The translations under genes were made by a program, and so were the position numbers. 64,000 nt of DNA from Zhengitettix transpicula (taxonomy: Eukaryota; Arthropoda; Insecta; Orthoptera; Tetrigidae). The stretch is taken from positions 239,536,101 through 239,600,100 of the forward strand of contig CM073590.1 of assembly GCA_037074705.1 (NCBI GenBank), given 5' to 3'. This document shows positions 22,601-34,399 of the stretch, piece after piece. How positions within the stretch are numbered: the first letter of the stretch is position 1; each line of letters starts with the position of its first letter. A model generated the notes under the pieces. The model was not told where the DNA came from. It made no database searches and saw only the letters and a list, made by a program, of their open reading frames with translations.

Positions 22601-23001
22601 TTCCTCACTCCAGTGCGCAATCCTGTGCTGTGGAAGCACAGATACCATTAGCAGGGGCGACTACACGCAAAGTCTTCGAAAACAGAGCAGAAATTCAATC
22701 AGTTACAGATACATGTATTATAGAGATCCTTAAAATTAAGAAAAAAATCATTCTTCCTACATTTAATTGTGTGCTGTGGCACATGAACACACATGCATTG
22801 GTCGTTTTGCTTCCAGACTGACTTCATTATCTTCAGACTTACTGATGTTTACATCTGTAAATTGTGTACTCATTCTTTTGCAACTGGGTTTGTCGAAGTC
22901 TTCATATAAACTATTCTATCACCGTAATTGTCCATATCAAAAATAAAAACTCCCTTACAGTGGGATGATCCTGTTTACATATTCTATCATTTTATTAGAT
23001 T

Positions 23002-23290
23002 TTTTCACTATTTTGTAGATATAACACCTAAAGAGATCCCAAATTTAAGGGGGGGGGGAATTGGGTTATATTTTAATTTTTATTGTAAACATTAATTTAT
23101 TTATGTTTTAATGTGTCTTCTAATTAACCCTATGTATGAATTAATTTTCACTATTTTATAGATATAACACTTAAAGACATCCCAAATTTAGGGGGGGGGG
23201 GAAACATTGGGTTTTATTTTAATTTTTATTGTAAACATTAATTTATTCATGTTTTAATCTGTCTTCTAATTAACCCTATGTATGAATTAA
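23002..23290. repeat. 143-bp tandem duplication
   Basis: Two successive copies beginning 'TTTTCACTATTTT' (23002 and 23145), each with a G-run and ending 'CCCTATGTATGAATTAATT'. They differ at a handful of positions. Not a known element. Confidence 0.85.
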
Positions 23291-26200
23291 TTCTTACTAT
23301 TTTTATGACCAGGTTTCATTATTGTACGATCTAAATGTTATCATTTAATTCATTTTTTATTACAGATTTACAAAATTACAGTCATTGTGAATACATTTTT
23401 CTAATAAAGTATTAAATTTTCCTGTTTAGAATATGTTTTATATTATTAAAATATAATTTCTTTCAATTGTTAGATTTTCACAATTATAAATTAGATTTTT
23501 ATCATTTGCCATCAAAATATTCTGATATATATTAAATTTTTTCTTACGTTCATTAATTTTGTATTTCATATTCCTAATTATTAATCAACATGTTCATTTG
23601 TGTATTTTATTTAAATGTATACAGTCTGTTTCATATTTGTATTATGCATTTATTTATTATTTTCATATGTATTGATGTCATTTTGGTCTTTTCAATTTTT
23701 CTTCACTACAGGACAAAGGAAGACAAAAGATTTTGACAAATTTAAAATTAGAATTGCATATTCTTAACTCTGATGATCGATCTATTCATCTACCTATAAA
23801 TTAAAAATTCCTAAAGACAGAAATAGATATAACCCTTAATAGTTCTGAGAGAGCTAGTAAATTCAACTTTCTGATGTACCAAGCTTTTAAAAAAAAAATT
23901 CAGATCAAACTACTCTCTTTAATTTCCTCATAAATTTTGAATGAATTGAAAACAGTTGTAAAAATAACAAATTTTTATTGATAGAAATGTGTGAATTTCC
24001 GAACTGACATATCTGGATAATATTAATCTCTTTAATACAAGAGTTTATTTGCTACTATAACTTTCCTCATTTCCAACTTTGATATCAGAGCACAAACATT
24101 CATCACGGCAAATTTTAAGTAGACCAACTTTTGCCACAAATTAGACAACCATGGCAGTTTTATTGGCAATAAAACTTGGATCTCGGCAAGATAATAACCT
24201 GTAACCCCTTACACACACTCGGTGGAATTACTGTCTTTTTCTACCCTCACTCACACACCCTCTGGGGCTTCAAATTCAATCAAAAGTTTATGAAACTAAC
24301 TTAACAGTAGCTTAACCTGCTTTTTGTTGGGCATTGTTTGGGTTAAAAATGAGAAAGGGCATTGTTGCTTTTCATAATTAATGTTGTATTATTCTCTCCA
24401 TACAACTAATTTAGTAAGAAGTGAAAATTATTCAGAGAGACAGTAAATGAGTTCATTTTAAATTTTAATCACAACGTGGATTCCATTCTGTCCCAATTTA
24501 GAATAAGATGAATCTTATTGTCCTCCTCTATTGATGAAACAGGACAAGTTGTATACATGTATACAGTGTATACATGAAATAGAAAATATATGTAATAATA
24601 ATATATATTATATAATAATAAAAATAATTCATAGTATGGAGGTACACGATTAAAAAATATATTATTGAAGGAATTCAAAAATAGGAAAAGGTGTAGATAT
24701 ATATAATTAAAACACCAAGAAGGTAGACCAGTCGGACTAGGTATTGAGAAGAAATACAATAACAGAGAAGCATGTCATGCCAACAATGCAAGATAAAATA
24801 AAATAAGTAACGAGCCCAATGTGCATGATAAAAATGGCAGGTATGTATTCATTCTGAAATACAATCGAAAAATAATAATGTTGCTGCTATATTGTGTATA
24901 TATTTGTCCAACTATAAAATAACAGATTTATAGAAGAAAATGTAACAATTGTTTCGAAAGCTCCTCAACGGCAGCATCCTATGAATTCCTTTTATTGATG
25001 CTGTAAATAAACGTGTTTTAAAGCTGAGTATATATAAAATGTATATATATAGTACAAGATATATAAATTTTAAGTATATATGAGACAATATAGTTAAAGT
25101 TAGTAAATGAGATCATTCATAAATAAGAAAAAAAAGTAAATAATCAAATACATAAAGCTCATTCATTGGATCCATAAACTGGAAATTATGTCTAGGAAAT
25201 ACATAAATAAGTAAATTCAACTCATAAAATTCACAAATGGGAGAATACAGAAAATATAAAATACATATGTAAAACTGTTATATATATAAACCATATGAAA
25301 TGCACAGATAAGAAAATATGTAAAACAGAAAATAAAGTTTAGAAAGTTTTTAATTGACATAATTTATGTATAAGAAAAAATTGAGAATGATCATTTAGAG
25401 CTTATTTGATGCCTTAGATAACATATTTTTAGTACTAGAAACTATATTGTTTAACTATGTTGGAAAATAAAATATATTTTGATATTTCAATCAGAAACAA
25501 ATAACTTCAATGAAAGTATTTTCATTATTTCATTTTTTTTTAATAACGGAGAACCACTTCATATTTTGATTTTAATGGTAGTTTACACTGTTTCATGTGG
25601 AAGAATGTTTAGTGATCAGCTTGTACCTCAATACATTGTTAGTTTGAATGGCAATAAATGTGTGGGAGAACATAATCTCTTATAAATTCCAGGTACCTCT
25701 CATACAGACTAGTTATGTTTCTTAAATGTTGCATAAAATTTGACTCATATACCAAATTAATTGTGGTAAAAATTTGATAAAATTTTAACATTTTAAGTGA
25801 GAATTACAAAACAATATATTTCAATCTGTGGTTATGTAGGCTTACATAGTCAAATATTAGAAGAATATAATTATTTTAAATTCATTTTAGAATTAAAAAA
25901 ATTGACTATTCGAATTTTTGTTTAAAATTCTTAAAGTAAGTGGTGGAATTCCCACAATAATTCTAATAGAGACGAGTGTCATATTTGGATAGAGAACTCT
26001 GTGTACAGTAAAATGTTCTATCTCGTGTATTAGCACATTTTGAACAAAAGTAGTTGCATCTAAGTTTCACTTCAACGGCAAATTATTGCTGTCGATTGTG
26101 CTTTCACTCTGAGTTCTGTAAATCATTGCCAAAAAGAGACCAGGTAAAAAGTAAAAAATCAATCATAGACCGTTACACCGAATGTGAATATTTCCTTTCC

Positions 26201-26525
26201 TCTCATGCTAATTATTCATGAAAGCTGCAAATTGGCCTCCCTGGGTATAACATCATTAAAAAAATTCACATTTACTCTGCTCTCACACACACCCAAAGTT
26301 GTGATTAAATGAAGGATCGACTGTGAATCGTCCAAGTTGATTTTGAGGGGGAGATGAATACAGATTACATGCAAATTTTTCCACAGCTGAGAGAGTTAAT
26401 GGACCAATTTTTTTTATGTCGATGTCTGTAGACGAAGAGGATCATCGAAAGAGAGACAAGAAAACTTGACAATAAAATATTTCCTAAGGTTTTATTTACA
26501 AGTCCATCTGTAGTGTATCCCATTC
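23291..26525. other. Intergenic, AT-rich, no gene recognised
   Basis: Frames such as 24469-24759 (minus) and 25479-25685 (plus) are AT-driven and domain-less. Nothing supported is seen in this 3.2 kb. Confidence 0.5.
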
Positions 26526-26529
26526 ATAA

Positions 26530-27650
26530 TAATCATGTTTTCCATTAAATTCGTCAAAATTAACAGCTATGATTTTTTTATATTTTCTGTGAGAATATGT
26601 TTTGTGTACCAGTGTTTGAGATTTATATAACTCTTTTCTCCTGGTATAGCTGTGTTTATCTTTTTAACTTTTTATTTTCTCGCTTAAAAATCATGTATTT
26701 TAAATGTTGTAAATTCACTATTTTTGGTATTTGATATTTTATTTTAAACTAGCTGGGTTCCCGGCGTTGCCCGGGATGTCGTATATCTTTAACCCCCATT
26801 GATTGACTCGAATCTCTGTTGTTTTTGTGTTAATTATATGAAACGCCCCTCTACCCCACCCCTAAGAGTTCTCCCCTACCATGCTGAAAGGGGTTGAAAT
26901 TTTACAAACAACATCGGTAGAAATAATATCAACGTCATTGACCCCGACAAATATGAATTCCAGGCAAATATCGACCATATGTGAAAAATTCCATCTCCGA
27001 CTGTGGGGGGTTAAAACGCCAATTGAATGTCATAATTAAACTCACCGACATCCATAACCCTGGATTTGACTCTAATCTCAGAGGTGTATTCGCGTTATTT
27101 TCTTGTAACGCCCTTCCACCCTCACCCCTAACGTTTCTCCTTTCCAATACTGTAAGGGGTTGAAATTATACACATATCAAATCTCGTTGACCCCAAAAAC
27201 ATATTTATGCGACTCAAATGTTGGCTGTTTTAGCGGGTGTAAATATTTCCACCCCGCTCCTGGGGGTGGTAGACGCATCTCACCCCGACAGTGTTTGTTT
27301 CCTGAACGTAAAGATCACGTGTACGAAATTTGGTGAATTTTGCTTCACCGGTCTACTTTTGTATAAGGAACATACAAATATATATACATACAAACAAACA
27401 CTCTGCTTTATTTATTAGAAGATATTTTAACAAAGATGCCACTTTTAATTTTAATGAAGATATAATAAAATTTATTACGCCACAAGGTATTAGTTTAATA
27501 GTGAGTGTGCTTAATATATGAATTAATTGAATTCTGAATTAGTAAATAAATATAAAAACTCCCCTTTTTGTACCTCTATCCTTCTATCCCCATTATTTTC
27601 TTACTTTTTTGTGGTTTTTATTATTTCCCTTCATTGTTATCCCATTTGTC
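26530..27650 (+). repeat. Left arm of an inverted duplication (interrupted)
   Basis: The sequence from 'GTTTTCCATTAAATTCG' to 'CATTGTTATCCCA' reappears complemented at 28145-28560, including 'GTGTACCAGTGTTT', 'TTTGATATTTTA', 'AAGATGCCAC' and 'TAAAAACTCCCC'. This arm carries a 679-bp insertion at 26742-27420 that the right arm lacks. Confidence 0.85.
26742..27420 (+). mobile_element. Family C repeat, complete insertion of about 679 bp
   Basis: It starts 'TTTTAAACTAGCTGGGTTCC' and ends in an ACATACAAAT-rich segment plus 'CTTTATTTATTAGAA'. GATATTTTA flanks it on both sides (26733-26741 and 27421-27429). The inverted paralogous arm at 28.35 kb has a single GATATTTTA followed directly by the downstream flank, so the empty site is visible. 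The inside shows two diverged sub-blocks, each with 'GTGTTATTTT'-like and 'AAGGGGTTGAAAT'-like segments. It encodes no recognised protein, so it should be non-autonomous. The tail of ACAAACATAC units resembles 3' ends of some insect RTE-type elements, but class is not established. Confidence 0.8.
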
Positions 27651-28009
27651 TATATTTCACTTTTTTATCTGTGTGACATAATGGTGCGTTTAAGCAAATC
27701 GATAAGATTAACAGTTTTTTTTAAAAAAATTATCCGATTTCAAAAAATTCACAACTATTCAGCTTTTAACCCGATGTGACTGAACAATCCACTGTAAAAA
27801 GGAGAAAACTGTCTCGTTACACGTCCGAGAGTTTTTAAATGATAGGCTCCATCGACGATGGATCAGCCGTACTGGACAAAAATGATTCATCCTTACAAAC
27901 ACTGGTCTCCACGTTTAACGGCCCTCACTGCACGTGATTTTTTTTCTTCTTGTTGGGGTTTGTAAAAAATTCAAATGAAAAAATATACGTCTGTTTTGAA
28001 AATTAATAC

Positions 28010-28710
28010 TGTGATAAAATAGCCAAATACACAAGTGATATAAATACCACACAAACGTTTCGGTTTCTTGCTTCATGTGCTAAGAAAACTAATAACCCGA
28101 GAGCCTAGAGCGACACAACTGCACAGTTCAGTTGAATATGTCTGCGATTACTGGGATAACAATAAATGAAAGGGAAACAAGTAAGAAAAATACGCAAATA
28201 TTGGGGATAGAAGGATAGAGGTACAAAAAGGGGAGTTTTTATATTTATTTACTAAATCAGAATTCAATTAATTCATATATAAAGTACACTCACTATAAAA
28301 CTTGTGGCGTAATAAAATTATATTATTAAATGTGGCATCTTGGATAAAATATCAAATACAAAAAAAAATAGTGAATTTACAACTTTTAAAATACATGATG
28401 TTTAAACGAGAAAATAAAAAGTTAATAAGATGAACACAGCTGTACCAGGAAAAAGAGTTATATAAATCTGAAACACTGGTACACACCAACATATCCTCGC
28501 AGTAAATATAATAAAATAAAATATTCATAATGATTAATTTTGGCGAATTTAATGGAAAACTGAATGTCTCAAAAATACTGAACTGTGCAGTTGTGTCGCT
28601 CTAGGTTCATGTGTTTTTTAGTTTTCTTAGCACCTGAAGCAAGGAAGAAAGGCTTCCAGAAACGTTTTGTGGTATTTATACGACTTCTTTTGTCTTATTT
28701 TTGGATTATT
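28010..28710. mobile_element. Penelope-like terminal repeats in inverted order with non-coding interior
   Basis: Left arm (28010-28140) holds 'ATAAATACCACACAAACGTT' and 'GAGCGACACAACTGCACAGT'. Right arm (28575-28710) is its complement with 'GTGCAGTTGTGTCGCTCTAG' and 'CCAGAAACGTTTTGTGG'. Between them sits the right arm of the 26.5-28.6 inverted duplication. A hammerhead-like core (CUGAAGC, GGAAG/CUUCC, GAAAC-GUU) is present in the right arm at about 28635-28670. Confidence 0.6.
28145..28560 (-). repeat. Right arm of the inverted duplication (empty site)
   Basis: Complement of 26530-27650 without the 679-bp insertion. The junction at about 28,344-28,364 reads, complemented, 'GATATTTTATCCAAGATGCC'. 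Confidence 0.85.
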
Positions 28711-29655
28711 GTAAAAGATTCGGTTTATATTCCTCCACTTCTTCAGAAACAGTGGCCGTACTGAACTGACACGGCATTACCACAGGAGTAGATGAAGTTA
28801 ATCAATTTTTTTTAAAAATATCCATTTCAAATAGGATTATTTTTGAAGTACCCTGTTTATTCCTTATATTTTTCCGCAGATAAATGTTAAAACCTTTTAC
28901 ACGGGGTCGACAACAAAAATTATCCTCTGACCCTTGATTGTCCTGCTTCATTACGTTAATGTGAAATGAATTTAGAAAGATTATAAAAGTTGCATGTGAA
29001 TTGTTCTCTAACGGTATTTCCACACCAAAAGGGTAAAATGACAGATTACCCTGAAACACGGTGGACGTTAATTACAATCAGGCTAATTGCAAACGGTCAA
29101 ATAAAGAATTTAGTCACATAATTAAATTACTGGTGCGCCACTCCGTGGGTGAATTTCTGACTAATTATCGAGGTTAGAACGAGCGAGTCTTGTAAACTGC
29201 ATTACGATTTATTTTATAAGTAAATAAACTCAGATCTTAAATACAGACAAATGTATAAAATATTCGCGGATGAGTTTTGCTGGAAAAGAATTATTTTTTT
29301 TAACTAGTTATTGTTGCAATATGTTTTTTTAAGTAATGGGGAGAATCCGGGAGATTTAATGTCGGCCTCGAAGGAGAAATGGACATCTTAAAACTCACAT
29401 TGACTTTCCACGGCAGCGTCCATTGCCTTTAGTTGTTTGACAATGACGTGGTGACACGGTGTTACTGTCCATTGTGCAGATCTCTTCCGCTCTGCAAGGT
29501 AACACAAAAGATCGCCTGTATCAGCCGTTCAGGATCCGGTTCTATCTGCAGGATTTTTATTTTCCACTTGTAACGATTCGCAACGCAGAAAATTTCTTAA
29601 CTTTATTTGTTATTATATATATAGATATATGTCTTTGACAAGGGAAATTTTTCAG
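28711..29655. other. Intergenic, no gene recognised
   Basis: No family, RNA or repeat recognised. Confidence 0.4.
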
Positions 29656-29659
29656 AGAC

Positions 29660-29950
29660 GCGACAATGTTATCTTTGGTTTACAATGAAAAATTTACGTC
29701 TGTTCGAAACTTAATAATAAAGAAAGATACACAAATACAAACAAAAGAACGGATAATATCTTCGGTTTACAATGAAAAAATTACGTGTGATAGAAAATTA
29801 ATAATAAAGAAACATAGACAAATACAGACAAAAGAAGGGATAATATATTTGGTTTACAATTACCGAGAAACGTTGTGTGGTATTTATATTATCACTCCTT
29901 TTCTCGGTGTTTGGCTACCTTTCTTATTATTATCTTTGGTTTACTTCGTC
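29660..29950 (+). repeat. About 98-bp direct repeat pair ending in a Penelope-like terminus
   Basis: 'GGTTTACAATGAAAAA' recurs at about 29677 and 29763, followed each time by 'TAATAATAAAGAAA' and 'AATACA(A/G)ACAAAAGAA'. The block then runs into 'GAAACGTTGTGTGGTATTTA' (29869-29888), the terminal signature of the Penelope-like copies at 49-56 kb. Confidence 0.7.
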
Positions 29951-30051
29951 TACTGATGCCAATAATAAATTTGTTCTTCCAAGAGCATCTAAGAAACGTG
30001 TTGTTTTTTTTAGTGAGGGAATCGTTTATATATTTAATTATATTTTTTTTT

Positions 30052-30485
30052 AGGGCAACAGGCTACATGAGGCTGATCCACACAATGGCAACTCCGCTTT
30101 AATAGCATAGGTAGCGATTTGAAAAAGGGGGGATGCAGAAGGGTGGAGGAAGGTAGCCAAGGGTTAACTAGGGCCCCCGGGCTATATTTTAAGGATCCTA
30201 CCCGGCATTCGCCTAAAAGTAATGCAGGACAAACCCTATAAAACCTGCCTCAGGTAGATCGGGCATTTGGTACTTGTCCCACGCCCTTCCGATAGCGGGA
30301 GAGGAGTTTGCTGTGGGGACGCAGCATTCCCTTCTCCGTGCCTCGAGCAGTTTAGGAGGCAGCTGGCCGACTATTCCAATGGGAATAGCAGACAACTCTT
30401 ACCGTATGCCCAAAGTCTGTGACCCCGGAACATACACCTCTCAAAACAGGCCGAGGTGCCTCGGCATGTGGGAACCTTAGTTTAA
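30052..30485 (-). repeat. SINE-like repeat family A, copy A7
   Basis: From AGGGCAACAGGCTACATGAG, preceded by T9, to 'GGCATGTGGGAACCTTAG'. The 68-codon frame is open again (30274-30480). Confidence 0.85.
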
Positions 30486-30489
30486 AACC

Positions 30490-31840
30490 GGATTTAAATC
30501 TATGAACTGTCTTTTGGACAAGTACGAAACGTGTTCTGACTGACGGGAGTCGTTTAAGTATATTTATTTCGATGCAGTTTGAATATTACTTTGGACTGAG
30601 TTGTTCCCTAAACTTTCATGGAGAATCGTTTCGAGACCTGAATTACAATTCATCGTATTACAGATTTCGCCAGTCGTATTTACAGACGGCCAGACCGCAC
30701 TCTGATCACTTTTTCTTTCTGCGCGCCACCGGTGACCGGAGCCAACGTCTTTACCCCTCGACATGAACACGTCTTCTTACGTTTCTATGAATGATTTAGT
30801 TTCATTGAGTGTTCATTGACAATCATAATTTTGGTTTCCAACACAATACTAAGACCGTGGGACACGATTTCTGTTAATTCTATCAAAAATCAGACAAAGA
30901 TAAGTAATTTGCCGCCATATTGAATTATTAGTTTTAAACTTTTTAGGTGACAATGTAAAGTAAACTTCAGATATAACCCCCCAGTTTGTATTACTTTAGG
31001 GTCCTACAATGTATTAAACGTAAATAAAAATTGATTCTAAGCCATGTGCACATAATACTAGTATTTTAGATAATAAAATAACCCAAAAATGTACAAAAAA
31101 TAATGAGAATAGTTTACCAAAAAACTGCGTAACGTTTCTGTACACTTTGTTACTCTCTATAGGTGTGGAAAAAGATAAATAGCGGTACATTTAGGCAAGG
31201 TAAACAAAGGCATAGATGTGAAGGAAAAAACTGAAGTATAAAAGCATAAAAGTAAAGAATCGTAGTTATAACAGATTCTTTACTTTTAAGGTAACTTCTT
31301 TGATATTCTGTTAATATCACTGGTTTTGATTAGTTCGATTAATTATGCCGCTCGTAGTTCAAAACCTTTTTAACTTTCCCCACGCTTTAAGACAGAAAGA
31401 AAGTTTTCAGAAACGTTACGTTGTGTGTTTTTAATTATTCAATTAATTTTTGGATGGTTTATTACTTAGTTTTTACAGGCGTTTTAATATATTTAGTCGC
31501 ATTGTGCGTCACTGGACTCTCGAAAATAATATTTTGTAATTGGATTATATTTGGCAACGCAGGTCTTCGTTTTTGTAATTATTTGTTTTTTAAATGCTCG
31601 TCGGAGAAAATAAAAACGGTACTTCTGAATAATGATCCATGAATTTATCAGACATGTTATACAGATGCATAAAAATAGTAGAGTTTCACTTGAGGAAATC
31701 ACCGGTAGGCAACATTGCAAAGAGCGGAGTTGTTGACGCGCGTTGTCACGGCAACGGCGGTCGCGTAGGTAGGCAGCACAGCGGTACACCAAAGCACGAT
31801 TTCAAGATTAAATTATAAATGAGGCCAAACACAGACGCTT
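30490..31840. other. Intergenic, no gene recognised
   Basis: Short frames near 30564-30770 and 31421-31792 have no domain. Nothing supported. Confidence 0.45.
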
Positions 31841-31841
31841 A

Positions 31842-31894
31842 AAAAATTATAATTTAATTTAACAACACTAGTTTTAAATTAAATTATAATTTTT
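31842..31894. repeat. Perfect 21-bp inverted repeat, 11-nt spacer
   Basis: Arms 31842-31862 and 31874-31894 are exact complements made only of A and T. Could be a hairpin, a micro-MITE or a relic palindrome. Confidence 0.85.
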
Positions 31895-32003
31895 AATGGT
31901 CTGTTTAATAATTTAAAACTATGCAGGTGAAAAAAGAACATTATTAAAATTATTGTAACGTAAGTCATAAGTCAGGAATTTCTTACATAAACTTACATAA
32001 ATC

Positions 32004-32047
32004 ACAAAACGTTTCTTCCTTATGATCACAGGGACCTCTTCAGTTGC
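32004..32047 (-). ncRNA. Hammerhead-like ribozyme motif of the 32-kb Penelope-like element
   Basis: Minus strand: GCAA, CUGAAGA, a stem II closed by UCC/GGA, GAAAC, GUU, then UUGU. GCAA pairs with UUGU (one G-U). All core bases fit CUGANGA...GAAA and the NUH rule. It lies downstream of a GIY-YIG remnant on the same strand, as expected for a Penelope-like 3' end. Confidence 0.55.
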
Positions 32048-32496
32048 ATCTAAAAATAAAATAACATAATGAAAACGAGAATAGTTGACTTCCAAACAAA
32101 TAAATAAATTTAGTAAACTTACATAATCAACCAGATATGAACTGAAGAGAATAATTTTAGACTGCTTCCAACAAAACTAATGGTCAAAATGAGAGAATAA
32201 AAAAAAAGTCATTCAAAGACATCAGAAAACTTACATAGTTGTAACTGATTTTTTAAGCATAAACATAAAACTTATAAAATAACAAGTAGGCCTATACATA
32301 ATTTTAAATCATAATAAAACTGAATTAAATATGGAGCTTAAATTTTATGTATCAATTTTTTACATTGGATAAACAGTTCTTGGGTTTCCAACCGGGTTAA
32401 AGTAAGCTTTGATAATTTTCGCATTTCTTGGATCTAATATAAAAGTTTTTGCTCATAAAAAATTAGGATAGTAATTTACAATTTGTGATTATTCAT

Positions 32497-32770
32497 TCAT
32501 ACATGTTTTGCTAAAACAAATTGTTCATCCAAATCTTGTTTTAAATATACAAAATGTTCTTTAATTCTCATTGGAAGCTTACGCTTCGTTTGACCGATAC
32601 AGCAGCAGGGTCTACCTTCTAAACACGCAATATTGCATATAAAACAAACATTATGTTTACCGATATTTTGTAACACATCTTGAGAATTTTTTACCAGCTT
32701 ACCAAAGCATAAGTTTGTAGAACGTCTTGTTTCAAAGTTATAAGTCCGAAAAATCGGCCTCCAATTGACG
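32497..32770 (-). pseudogene. Penelope-like GIY-YIG endonuclease remnant
   Basis: Minus-strand translation gives 'RTYNFETRRSTNLCFGKLV', then 'GKHNVCFICNIACLEG', then 'CCCIGQTKRKLPMRIKEHF', ending 'FVLAKHV' before a stop. The 'CxxC...YIGxTxRxLxxRIxEH' pattern is the GIY-YIG endonuclease that Penelope-like retroelements carry behind the reverse transcriptase; here the YIG tyrosine is Cys. The expected later catalytic glutamate region is missing because of the stop. It represents a family different from the copies at 51-57 kb (KLPMRIKEH against SLNTRIKEH). No clear RT core was recognised between 32.8 and 33.7 kb. Confidence 0.75.
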
Positions 32771-32799
32771 TGACTGTTGTTTTGAGCAACTTTGTGAGA

Positions 32800-34190
32800 T
32801 AACCGTAATAAAACTAAAACTTTTTAAACCTTGGAACTGCAACCATCGTGTACAGCATAAATAGTTGTCTCTGGTTGCCATTTTTCAGGAAGCTAGCTGC
32901 TACAGTTCCACAACTTCAAACATCACAATCTTTTCACGTGCATGGTTGAATTGCAGAGGTAACTTTTTTTTCAGGAGACCCTGGCGCCCCCTCTGTACTA
33001 CTTATGAAGGTGAAATATTACACATAATTGTCTCAGACACGTATCTGTCCCTACACATAATTTCAGCAAGATTGGAGATGGTGACTATAAATTTTATTTG
33101 AAATTTTGGTCACTTGGCATGGAATGACCCATCATCTATCAATTTTTCTCCATTTGGTTTTTTATTCGACCTCTACTACGTCAAGTTTGAATGGATGTCA
33201 CTGTTCAGTCTGAGCCTATCAACGATCTTATTAATAAAAGAGGCAGTTTCCATTTTATAAATATGTAAAGGGACACGAAAGATCCCAAGTTCCCTGAAAA
33301 TGAGTCTGGTAGAAGATTGTAAATGTGATTCTTTTTTAAATTTTTATAAGTAGTTCCATCTGGGATCTAAATCAATATAGTATTAATGGAAACCTACACC
33401 TTCTTTGCAAGACCTGCTAAGAATTTGTGTTAAAATCTGAAGCATGTAAAGTTATGTTGTATTTATAGTGCAGTTATAAAGACCACCAGCATGTTGAATC
33501 ATCAATTTTTGTCAAAAAAAGCAGTTTCTATAACATACTTCATATATCCTCTAACAGGAAAGGTCTGCCTCTCATTCTGTCAGTCTTCAAAAAAGTATTT
33601 AATGAAAATTATGACTTATTTTCATTGTAGTCTACAGTTATATATTCAGACTTGACTGTAGAGTGAAGTTGGTGAGCTTTGTTTAACAAACGGTTACATC
33701 TGTACTGGCTTCATTTAGTTTCTCTTAATGTGTGTGTGTGTTTTTATTAAAAATTTTGAATTCTGTGGATTCTTCCTTTTTTTTTATGTTATTGTCTGTG
33801 AGTGTGCACAGATTCATTCGTGTGTGTGAAATATATACTTCTGGTCTCTGCAAACTGTAAAAATATTTGATTTTAAAACTTTTAAATTCTTGAAATTTGT
33901 GATTTCTCATAGTATTTTACAATTTTTTGTTCTTTCAGTTATTATATCTTAAGGAAATTAATAGAATATAAAACTTTGCCCTTCTCATAATCCAGTCCTC
34001 CACTAATGTACCGAACCAGGATAGCGGGTTCCAGTTAAGCAAAGCTTGGGATTCACTCATCGTAGCAATGAACAAGGAAATACACGACCAAGTGGGCAAG
34101 AAGTCCAGGAGGAAATAATGGAGTGAACCAATCTGACCGCAGCACAGGACCTAGGAGAGGGGAGTTCAGGACGGAATATAAGTATGGTTG
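32800..34190. other. Intergenic; possible decayed Penelope interior
   Basis: The minus strand has an uninterrupted stretch near 33,170-33,270 (with 'VDRLRLNSDIHSN') that might be what is left of a retroelement body, but no motif is diagnostic. A (TG)n run lies at 33,729. Confidence 0.3.
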
Positions 34191-34212
34191 CCGTGGTCTC
34201 GGCATCATAGTT

Positions 34213-34253
34213 AACCTGATGACAATGGCAAGGCTTGCCGTCGAAATGTTGTC
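34213..34253 (+). ncRNA. Hammerhead-like motif with strong stem II
   Basis: CUGAUGA (34216-34222) is followed by a hairpin AUGGCAAG-G-CUUGCCGU, then CGAAA (34242-34246) and UGUU. The core boxes are perfect and stem II is long. Stem I has only AC/GU before it mismatches, and the base after GAAA is U rather than C, so it is a decayed or different family member. Confidence 0.4.
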
Positions 34254-34399
34254 TTTCAACAAACAATTGGCCCGGGTTGAGACTCAAAAATTTCTATCTA
34301 CAACAGATTCACCAGGAAATTCGTCACTCTCTAACAACCCAATTTTCCTGAAACCACCAGGATCTACACAAATTCAGGATAAATATTCTTAAAATGCTT

